Shown: one piece after another, positions 20,845 through 28,574 of the stretch
Layout of the letters: every line of letters starts with the position of its first letter
How positions within the stretch are numbered: position 1 is the first letter of the stretch
Made by a program: the position numbers and the translations under genes
The notes under the pieces: generated by a model
The model's input: the letters and a program-made list of their open reading frames with translations, nothing else
Database searches by the model: none
What the model was told of the DNA's origin: nothing
Source: Paulinella micropora
Taxonomy: Eukaryota; Cercozoa; Imbricatea; Euglyphida
Direction of reading: 5' to 3'
Assembly: GCA_009731375.1 (NCBI GenBank)
Contig: BJOX01000262.1
Coordinates: forward strand, 719,876-750,905
Length of the DNA stretch: 31,030 nucleotides

Positions 20845-23353
20845 TTAAAAAAGTGTTGGAGGCGGCTGCATCAATTTCTGGAGAACACCGGCCCCTAGTC
20901 TGAAAAGCACTGGTTGCCACGTGGCAACAAACAAGTAGGCTACTTCAAGGCCTCGAAAATCAAGTCCGCTGCTTTTTTTTTTTGCTGGTTTGCCGTTTTG
21001 TTTATGCCAGGCATGACACGTTCTGCCTTCACCGCTACACAGGGGCATGTCGGGGCCACAGGTGCCACAGTAATAGCTCGTGTAAGACGACTTGCTGACA
21101 GAAGAGGCATACAAACAAACACGACACCTACGCCTTTTGGGCCTCTCTATGCTATCATTATATGCTCTACCTGCCTCCTGTTTCTTTTTTTCTTTGTCCG
21201 ACATGATTACTAGTGGGTACCTACGAAGTTCCATGCATTTTGGGATGATAGGTTGGGCAGGGGCATGAGGTCAGAAGCGAGGGCATTGGGGGGTTGGGAA
21301 TCAGGGGGTGCACCTTGCCTGAGGAGGGCTGCAGCAAGCACAGATTTGAAATACCCCGGCCTGTTGTCGCCCTTCGTCATGTTGAGGTTGGCCAAGGACG
21401 ACTGGCTAAAAAAACAATAATGTTTGTAAGCGTTGGTGATAATGAAGTCCATCAAAATCATAAAATCTACGTTCTTCCAGTCATTCAAAATAAAAGACAA
21501 ATTGAGAGAGTTTGACCCGTGGCGTGCGGAATTAAACATATCAACCGCATTAAAAGCAGAATAATAAAGGGCCACAGCCTCGCACCTGGGGACACGGGGC
21601 ACAGACTGACTAAAACGAGCATTACGAGGCTTTCCAGGCAAGGTAGTGGAGCAGGTAGCAATAATTTGCTGCTGGTTGTGGTCGTTTTGGTTGACTGCCA
21701 ATAGCTTCACCCCCTCCTTTTCGCATGTTGCAGAAGCTAAATCGCCCTTCCCCCCCCCCCCCTTCTACTGTGTAGAAGCCGCACAGGAAAGCCCACATGA
21801 GCAGTCTTCACCATTCCAACAAAATCGACCCCCCTTTTCTTCATCTCGACTGCTGTTTTGCAAGAAGCGAACCAAGAATCGCCGATGAAAATGCGACCTG
21901 TTCCCCACCACGGCTTGGATAAACGAAGGGTAGTGGCCGTCGTGACTCCAAACTCTTTGGCGAACTCCTTGTGTTTATCTCTGTCCTTACCCTCCACTAT
22001 TTCCATGGCGATACAGACCCCCGTTTCGACATCGCACGCTGTATGATATTCCCTTCCAACAGGGATTGGCTTACGGGGGACACACATTTGGCCAGGCATA
22101 CCTTCCCCTGTATATTGACCCATGCTCTCATCGATAGTAATTACCCCCAGGAACGATTGCAGCCCTTGCCTTGGTGTCAACAGCTTCAGCGAATGCTCGA
22201 ATTGGCAAAAAATAATCATCATCAGTTGCAGGGGGACCAGTACGTAGACATTTCAAAATGGTGTCGAAGCGATTCAGCGCCATATACTCACCAAAACCAT
22301 CTCCTGGCAAGCCATCCGTCCCCTCACCCTCCTTGGGGGCCCAGTGCGACCTTCTTCGACCCCTGTCTGCAATGGAAATGCGTACCAGCAGCCCCAAAAA
22401 AAGCCAGAACTCCTCAGTGGACAATTCTTTTGCTAAACCATTATTTTGTTGTTTTGCAAGCTCCTGGTTGGTGAGCTGAAGGATGGATGTTAAAGCCGAC
22501 ATGGGGAAAAAATGAAGAAAGTGTCTACAAACCGGAAAAACAAAAAAATAAAATAAAAAAATTTTGGCAATCACGCAAAATTTTGCACGAAAGCGGACAC
22601 CATGATGACAAAAAAAAAAAAACAAAACAAAGGGAGTTGAAATTAATTTTCATTACATTATTTCTCTGCAACGACATAACAATATTCAAAAAAAAAACCA
22701 GACACATGTAAAAAAAGTGTATGGGGTATGGATGCAAACTGGAATAAGAAAAACAAAACGAAATGGCAAAGAAAGAGGAGGGGGGACGCGAGGGGGGAGA
22801 TGTCAAACTTCTCTTCCATCGTAGACTTTGCCTTGTGGCGAGGACGATCTGCTCCCCAGTCCACTGCCTGGGGACCCACTTTCCAGTCAAAGCCCTTCCC
22901 CAACACATTTTGTTTCTCCTCCTCCACTTGCTGGGCTGTATAGGGGCTGGGGTTAAGAAAGGGAACAGCCTCATCCTCACCTCCCTCCTCCTCCTCCTCT
23001 TTTTCCTCACCCGCCTCATCCAGATTCTGTTGCTGTTTTTGTTCCTCCTCCTGTTCCTCCTGTTCTTCTTCTTCATCCTCCGAAACCTCCATCTCCACCT
23101 CTTTCTCCTCTGCATTCATGAACTTCAAACTCGACCCTGCCTGCCCAGGCTCTGGCTTCAAATGCTTCGTGAAGAAGTAATAATCCTTGCCATCAAAACG
23201 CAGCGTGGTTAAAGCTTTTTGGTTTTTTGTTTCTTTTTCTGTCAACACCCCCAAAGCCACAATGTCCTTAAAGGTGGGATCGCCAAATTTCTTTTTTGCC
23301 CAAGCCCTCCCCAAGCGCACAACAGGGACTGAAAGGGTGTCTCCCACCTCCAT
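20845..23353 (-). pseudogene. piggyBac transposase, reading frame broken at several points
   Basis: Five segments in order make up one transposase. (1) 23353 to about 22730: starts MEVGDTLSVP; a chromo/Tudor-like N-terminal domain (WAKKKFGDP, TLRFDGKDYYF) is followed by a long Glu/Gln-rich acidic stretch. (2) About 22528-22144: LSTEEFWLFLGLLVRIS, the start of the DDE domain. (3) About 22143-21763: ITIDESMGQY (first catalytic Asp) and IFIGDSWFAS (second). (4) About 21750-21210: FNAVDMFNSAR (third Asp). (5) 21234-20845: RRRCRVCLYAS, YYCGTCGPDMPLC, then C and H, the piggyBac C-terminal zinc-binding finger. Segments 2 and 3 are in different frames at a run of five C (22144-22148), and segments 3 and 4 at a run of thirteen C (21750-21762). 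Segments 4 and 5 overlap out of frame near 21210-21234. The 1-to-2 join could be an intron, with a pyrimidine-rich TTTGTAG acceptor near 22530 but no clear donor. Homopolymer sequencing errors could explain two of the breaks, so the gene may be less damaged than it looks. Confidence 0.85.
20913..20928. repeat. 16-bp perfect palindrome, subterminal
   Basis: GTTGCCACGTGGCAAC is a perfect palindrome. Near-identical GTTGCCACATGGCAAC occurs at 23576-23591 and 23597-23612, and a related half at 20726-20740. Such subterminal motifs are often transposase binding sites in DNA transposons; that role is inferred. This copy lies inside the C-terminal coding segment. Confidence 0.75.
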
Positions 23354-23594
23354 CTTTTCCAAAAAAAAATCGTTATGTGGTGAATTTACGTGGAAAAAGT
23401 GCACTGGGAGGGGTCACCCTTCAATAGAAAAAAAAATAACTTCAACTAAAAGTTTTGTCGAGAAATTTTACGACGCGCTTGTTAGGGACTTTTCCAACAG
23501 TTTTCTAGCGTTTTATTCATGAAAACAGCCACTGTTTAGTCGTGAGAATTTTTTAAAAATTATTACTGAAAAATTGTTGCCACATGGCAACAAA

Positions 23595-23627
23595 TGTTGC
23601 CACATGGCAACGCCAGGCACATAGACA

Positions 23628-23628
<1 letters not shown>
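23595..23628 (-). repeat. Right terminal inverted repeat of the piggyBac-like element
   Basis: Reverse complement begins TTGTCTATGTGCCTGG and reaches GCCATGTGGCAACA. A second copy of the inner palindrome sits just inside, at 23576-23591. Confidence 0.8.
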
Positions 23629-23659
<31 letters not shown>

Positions 23660-23711
23660 TTGTTAATTCCATATATATTTATTATTATTGTTATTACTAT
23701 TTTATTATTAC

Positions 23712-23757
<46 letters not shown>

Positions 23758-23954
23758 TTATTTTAATATTTTTAATCTAAGTCATTTTATTTTAATACTT
23801 TAATATTTTAATAATTTCTCATTACCTTGTTACAACCTTTAATAACTTGAGACGTAGGTCACCATCTAGTTAAATCAATAGCTCTTGAGCTAACGATTTG
23901 TATGGATCGACCAGAGGTTAAATTGTTAACTTCATTAAACCGAAGGCCTAGGCC

Positions 23955-23986
<32 letters not shown>

Positions 23987-23990
23987 ATAG
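23629..23990. repeat. TA, ATT and TAG simple repeats with AT-rich linker
   Basis: A TA array at 23628-23660, an ATT array at about 23680-23770, AT-rich sequence to about 23880, and a TAG array at 23956-23987. No gene is visible; the last part would be the 5' flank of the ORF1 at 24018. Confidence 0.85.
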
Positions 23991-24017
23991 TTCACGGGAA
24001 ATTGTTCAAGAAGCATC

Positions 24018-25010
24018 ATGTCCACCCAGAAGAGACCAAAATCATCAACACCATCAAGAGCAAACACCTCAGATAATGCTAACAACAACAACGCACCACT
24101 GAAACATGCACACATCGAAACCACCGAAAAAAAATTCGGAAACCTCAGTAAAACAGCTGATAAAACTGAAAAACAAGATTGCAGTGGAAACCCACCAAAA
24201 ACGATGGAGGAGAAAATTGATGAAATGTTGAAGAAAATGAACGATATGTTCATGAAACTGCTGCAATGTGAGGAAAAAATTGAAGTTTTAACGAGAGAAC
24301 TAAAAGAGGAACTAGATCGAAACATGTTTCCCTCCAACAACAGCATCACCTCACACATGAGCAGACCCATGTCACTGCAATCTTCCAGTGCATCCTCATC
24401 TCACAGCAACAACAAAAACCCACTTCAAGGCAGCTGGAAACAAACCTTGAACCTCGCAAACAGCAATTTACATGAAAGTTTCCCGCTACACAAAACTGAA
24501 GAACCACCGGTAGTATTTCAAAACAACGAATCTTTGGACACCGCGATAATCACCTGAATCCCATATGATTTCAAAGAAACTCAAAAACAAACTCAGAAAC
24601 TAGTCACAGCTTTAATGAAAGCGAAATGTATGGACTGCAAAGAAGGTGACATATTACTTTGCAAAAGAATGATCTCAGACCACGCAGCAAAGATATACAA
24701 CCCTGAAACAGCAAAAACCACGCCTGCGATTAAAGTCCGGTTTGCAAGTAATCAACTGAAGAAAAATTTCGTTCGATACGATCAATCTTCGCATTCCCAG
24801 CACAAGCAAATCTCGCATATCACATCACGCTTGCAGAACTACACAGGTAAAGATTATCACATCATATGCAAAGAGAGCTTGTCACCTGAAACACACAAAC
24901 TCCTTGATAGCACAAAACCACTTATGAAAGACTATCCAAATTTCGTGGCAGCAGTGTGGACCACAGATGGTGAGATCTATTGTAGGCATCACCCCCCGGA
25001 TAGCCGGTAA
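24018..25010 (+). pseudogene. LINE ORF1-type protein (coiled coil plus RRM-like), one in-frame stop
   Basis: The frame runs 331 codons from ATG at 24018 to TAA at 25008, with a single TGA at 24555-24557 and no frame change. The N-terminus is low-complexity and basic (MSTQKRPKSSTPSR). A coiled coil covers residues about 63-100 (EEKIDEMLKKMNDMFMKLL). After the stop the sequence IPYDFKETQ, KVRFASNQLKKNF, then DYPNFVAAVWTTDGEIYCR is like the RRM-type region and C-terminus of ORF1 proteins in L1/CR1-like LINEs, which bind element RNA. The residue before IPYDF is normally Gly in such 'GIP' motifs, so the stop could come from one GGA-to-TGA change (inference). No ORF2 follows; the LTR element begins directly downstream. 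The family label is moderately secure, the clade is not. Confidence 0.65.
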
Positions 25011-25028
25011 AAAGTATACTTTTTCTGG

Positions 25029-25243
25029 TGTCAGGTGCACCTAGTTTTTTCCCATTATTTTCAATATCGTTTGGCCTGATTTGACCTAATGCCATTTTAA
25101 CCTTGGTCTGTTGCCGTTTTCTTTTCGGCTTCACTGAGCTAATATAACGAGACATCATTCTCTTTTGGGGATTTGTGTCTGGTTGTATTACCGACTTTTT
25201 ATTGAGCTATCTTCGGGGATTGTAACATTGGAGTCACCAGCAC
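25029..25243 (+). promoter_or_regulatory. Candidate 5' LTR (about 25029-25227) and primer-binding site (25229-25243)
   Basis: The sequence GATTGTAACA-TTGGAGTCACC resembles the usual LTR end followed by a TGG-starting primer-binding site, since tRNAs end in CCA. A TGT start that would pair with this ACA end lies at 25029 (TGTCAGG), or alternatively at 25109 (TGTTGCC), giving an LTR of about 200 or 120 bp. I cannot name the tRNA. Without the 3' LTR this is only a candidate. Confidence 0.35.
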
Positions 25244-25264
25244 AAGGCTGATTTCTTTTCTGGC

Positions 25265-25334
25265 TTGTTTTTGGAACAGCAGAAAGAAAAATTGGACAGA
25301 CCTATCTCTTCTGAGTAGGTGTTCCAAAAAACAA
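25265..25334 (+). promoter_or_regulatory. Inverted repeat (possible stem-loop) in the LTR-element leader
   Basis: TTGTTTTTGGAACA at 25265-25278 pairs with TGTTCCAAAAAACAA at 25320-25334, with a single bulged A and a loop of about 41 nt. It lies shortly after the candidate primer-binding site, where packaging or dimerisation structures are found in retroelement RNAs. Function is inferred only from position. Confidence 0.45.
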
Positions 25335-25988
25335 ATACTCCAGCACATCCCCACACAGCTCTTTTTGCAAAACTAGACGTCTAGGCGTTTGTGAGTAGGT
25401 GTCTCAGTACCCTCTCCACAGCCTGTATCTGTGTCCTCACAAGGAGGCCAGACACCAGACCTCGTAGCTGTTCTTTTGTTCTCTCTTGAGACAGAGACAG
25501 AGTAGGTCAACAGACGTACAAACAAACACTCACAGTTACAAACAAACTTGAAGGACACGAGCGTAGTACTCTACCTTTCAAGTCTGTGCACTTTGTTGCC
25601 TCTCAAACCACACACATCAGAGTATTTTTGCAAATCTCTGACTGTCTTTCGACAATAGGTCTGAACAAGTGTCAGACGACAAGTCGACTTCTCAAGGAGT
25701 GCTTCTCTAGCCTCTTTGACATTATCTGTACATAGGTCCTCGTACCTCATAACAGATACAACAACAAAAAGAGAAAAAGAAAAGAGGAGTGGAGAAGGAG
25801 ATCAAATTTTCAGAGAAAGTCGTACAGATTACTTCTTTCTCACAAAAAAAAAACACATAAGACATAAAGGTGAGACGCTCTCTCTCTATACTGTCTTTTC
25901 GTTTTTTCTCTCTATTCGTTCCTCATAGACGAACAGAGCAATTACGGGGTAGAAACAACTCTGTCTCGTCCGTATTCCTTCAGCGTCC
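25335..25988 (+). other. Leader (5' untranslated) region of the LTR element
   Basis: About 650 bp without a gene I can support. The motif GAGTAGGT occurs three times (about 25313, 25392, 25500). A purine-rich run lies at 25768-25800. An overlapping plus-strand frame at 25870-26232 is in another phase, partly shadows gag and shows no domain. Confidence 0.5.
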
Positions 25989-28499
25989 ATGTCTACTAGG
26001 TCTGAAGACTGGCAGGAAGGAGGGGGGGAGAGTGAGCGAACCCCAGGAAACGAAGAGGAGTTCGTTGACTCTCATGCAGAAGGAGGAGATCTGGCACCTT
26101 CCTTTGACACAGGAGGAGCAGAGAATCAATTTTTTACTGCGCCTTCCTTTGACACAGGAGGAGCAGAGGAAGTCGAGGAGGAGGAGAAGGGAGGAGAGGA
26201 AGCGAGGTTTGTGGCCGAATATGGCAAACTAAGTAAGAAGGAGTTTGAGGAGAAGAAAGGGAAGGATGAGGCCTATAAATGGCTATACATTCCCCAAGAA
26301 ATGCGATGGGGACAACCCTTGAAGAAGGAGGACATCTGTTACCCTCTCCCAAGGCAAGCTCTGCCTCTGGCAGAATTCCTCAGAGACGACGGTGCACAGT
26401 TACAGGTGCAACATGTCTCATTTGGGGACAATATGTCTTTACTGGAGCTACTCGACCTCTCATGGACAGTGTTTGAGTGTGCTATACTCTTTGAGTACCA
26501 GACTGGAAAGACTGTGCTGCCATGGAACACAAGAGCACTGGCTAGGTTGCTCGATCCTGGTCAGGACATTGATTCAATAAAGAGAGTGGAAAAGGAGTTT
26601 AAGTTCAGGAATCCAAAAGGACAGATCAATGTCATGGATGTGTCTCTGAAACTTATGGAGGCCAAGTTAGTGGACCTGGGTAAACTCCAACACACCCAGT
26701 TTGGCAGGGACCTTCACCCGGCCCTGAGGGAAATAGAAGGCGAAGCTGGAGGGGTGACGAGGATGAAGAAGCTGCATGCGGCCTTGGTGAAGGATGACGC
26801 ATGGAAGAGGTGGGTCTTCACGAAGGATCATACGATCTTGGAGGGGACGGCCGCACCACCCCCCACCAATAAAGCGGGAGAGAAGGAGTTGGCGGAGAAG
26901 GCCTTGTTCCTTCGGAAGGCAGCTGAGATCCTGTCTTTTTTTCATCATGCCCAAGAGCTGTATATCAAAGAGCTAGCGGCTGAGAAAGAAAAGAAGGAGA
27001 TGGAGGCAAAGATTGCATTAGCCAAGGCGGCGGGAACAAAGGGACCGAAATATTCCTCTGGATCTTATATGGCTCCCTCGGGCCGCTCCGCCCCGTCAGC
27101 CCACACAGCCCCTTCGGCCCCTGCGACTAGCTCAGCGCCTACCACTGTTATTGTCAACAGTAATGACAAAAAGGACAGACAGGCTATCATACAGGCCTTC
27201 CAAAAATATACAAAGTCCGATGCCACTGCTCTGACGCTGTATGCAGAGACAGCGAGTCAGAAGGACACGGATGCGAACCTTCGAGACAAGCTCAGAAGAA
27301 TTGATGCTTGTATGAAGCAGCATCCAACGGACGAAACACAGGAGTATGAGGCGTTGTACACCTTGTTGGACCCATCAATCATCACACAAGGGTTTGATGT
27401 TGGGGAGTACAAGGCGATGAGAGCGGTAGAGGTGGCGGCTAGGAGAGCAGCCTCAGACCTGCAATGCACGGTGCCAGTTGCCGTCCTCTTGCAATACTTT
27501 AAAACTCATGGGTATCAGCACCTGTGCACTGGTACTTTGATTGGGTTTGAGATTTTTCAAGAGGTGAACGAAGGGCTGGGCATTGGCACGAGGTTGGCAG
27601 CGATCCTCACTGAGGTCAGCGCCAAGTACGGGCTCTTTTATAGCCGGAAGTCTATCATTTTGTACTTCCTGAGTGCTTTGTGTACACGACACCCGAGCAA
27701 GCTCGCAAGGATCATACAGTCCTGTCCGACCTTCACGGCGGTGAAGACGGCGGATTTTTTAGAAACGAATATATACGAGAGGACTGTAGCGGCTACTCCG
27801 CCGGGCGACCTGTTCAAGGAGGTGCTCGACGCGTGTTCCGAATTGGACACGGCCACCGAGTCATTCTCCAGTGCCGCGACACAGGGGGTTGGAGGTGCTC
27901 AAGCAGCACATGCAACTCGAACGGCAGGTCTCAAGAGGGGGAGAGATGAGCCGACGCCGTGCTACCGCTATTTTTCATACATGGCGTGTAAGCATGAGGC
28001 ACAGAAAGGAGTAGGCAATTGCCTCTTCAGCCACGACTCTCTTGATGATAGGCAGCGAAATCTTTTCCTTAGAGAGCTCGAAGGCATGAAAAAGACCATG
28101 TACGCCATGTACAAGAAGGAGTTGGAGGAGGGGAGGTGGAATGCGAATATGGTCTCGGATGCGGAGTTCCGGGAGGCCATCATTTACTTCCTTGACAGAA
28201 TGAAGAGAAGGGAGAAGAGAGAGACATCGGGCCGATCAAAGGCGCCGACTAGAGGAGGAGGAGAGACGAGAGGATCGTCACGAGGGTCCCGAGGGACACC
28301 AAGAGGGGCGGCACCACGAGGACGAGGCTTTCGTGGAAGGGGAGGACGGACCCCAGCGCGCCCTCCCAGAGGACACGGATACTGGAATTATAGCACCAGT
28401 TCCAGCTCCAACTACCCCCAGCAAGCTTATACCGCTACGGAGGGGGGACGTCAAGACGAAGACACCGGCTCAGGTGAGCGTGTTGTCGTCGTAGACTGA
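25989..28499 (+). CDS. Gag-like protein with CCCH zinc finger and RGG tail
   Basis: An 836-residue structural protein of the LTR element, expected to bind element RNA and form the particle. The ATG at 25989 is the first in frame after a TAG at 25950. The N-terminus is acidic and contains a tandem repeat of APSFDTGGAE (residues 36-45 and 51-60). Residues 75-330 are helical and charged, with a Lys/Glu/Ala-rich coiled-coil-like stretch (325-350) and a Ser/Ala/Pro linker (360-385). A second predicted folded region (395-620) follows. The putative zinc finger is C658-x8-C667-x10-C678-x3-H682, a CCCH spacing as in cellular RNA-binding proteins, where Ty3/retroviral Gags normally carry CX2CX4HX4C. 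An Arg/Gly-rich tail (755-795, FRGRGGR) completes a likely RNA-binding end. Assignment as gag rests on position before protease-RT and on this composition; I see no direct capsid motif. It ends in a TGA that is in frame with pol. Confidence 0.8.
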   Translation: MSTRSEDWQEGGGESERTPGNEEEFVDSHAEGGDLAPSFDTGGAENQFFTAPSFDTGGAEEVEEEEKGGEEARFVAEYGKLSKKEFEEKKGKDEAYKWLYIPQEMRWGQPLKKEDICYPLPRQALPLAEFLRDDGAQLQVQHVSFGDNMSLLELLDLSWTVFECAILFEYQTGKTVLPWNTRALARLLDPGQDIDSIKRVEKEFKFRNPKGQINVMDVSLKLMEAKLVDLGKLQHTQFGRDLHPALREIEGEAGGVTRMKKLHAALVKDDAWKRWVFTKDHTILEGTAAPPPTNKAGEKELAEKALFLRKAAEILSFFHHAQELYIKELAAEKEKKEMEAKIALAKAAGTKGPKYSSGSYMAPSGRSAPSAHTAPSAPATSSAPTTVIVNSNDKKDRQAIIQAFQKYTKSDATALTLYAETASQKDTDANLRDKLRRIDACMKQHPTDETQEYEALYTLLDPSIITQGFDVGEYKAMRAVEVAARRAASDLQCTVPVAVLLQYFKTHGYQHLCTGTLIGFEIFQEVNEGLGIGTRLAAILTEVSAKYGLFYSRKSIILYFLSALCTRHPSKLARIIQSCPTFTAVKTADFLETNIYERTVAATPPGDLFKEVLDACSELDTATESFSSAATQGVGGAQAAHATRTAGLKRGRDEPTPCYRYFSYMACKHEAQKGVGNCLFSHDSLDDRQRNLFLRELEGMKKTMYAMYKKELEEGRWNANMVSDAEFREAIIYFLDRMKRREKRETSGRSKAPTRGGGETRGSSRGSRGTPRGAAPRGRGFRGRGGRTPARPPRGHGYWNYSTSSSSNYPQQAYTATEGGRQDEDTGSGERVVVVD

Positions 28500-28574
28500 C
28501 GGGAGGAGAAGAGAGAGGAAAAGAAGAGAGAGAAGGAGATAAAAACTGTTCTTTTTAATCCGACAGTCACAGTT
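28474..28574 (+). promoter_or_regulatory. gag-pol junction: UGA-CGG stop, or in-phase intron
   Basis: gag and pol are in the same frame, and the 25 codons from the TGA (28497-28499) to the pol ATG (28575) contain no further stop. The stop context is UGA CGG, a known leaky type in plant viruses such as tobraviruses and furoviruses. Independently, CAG|GTGAGC at 28471-28479 is a consensus splice donor. AG acceptors at 28565-28566 and 28571-28572, after a pyrimidine-rich CTGTTCTTTTT, would remove 93 or 99 nt including the stop and keep phase. Either route would give a Gag-Pol fusion; the sequence alone does not decide. Confidence 0.6.

Larger units (their letters stand above)
20704..23628 (-). 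mobile_element. piggyBac-like DNA transposon with terminal inverted repeats
   Basis: The two ends are inverted copies. The left end starts TTATCTATGTGCCT and the reverse complement of the right end starts TTGTCTATGTGCCT; both then reach GCCATGTGGCAACA. Between them, on the minus strand, lie the parts of a piggyBac (DDE_Tnp_1_7) transposase including its C-terminal cysteine-rich finger. Both flanks are TA-rich repeat. The TTAA duplication usual for this family is not visible at either end. Confidence 0.88.

Noticed and set aside
24555-28499. Reassignment of TGA as a sense codon, suggested by two in-frame TGAs
   Set aside because: The 1097-codon LINE frame has no in-frame TGA and uses TGG for all Trp, so a reassigned code is unlikely. 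The two cases are better explained by mutation and by readthrough or splicing.
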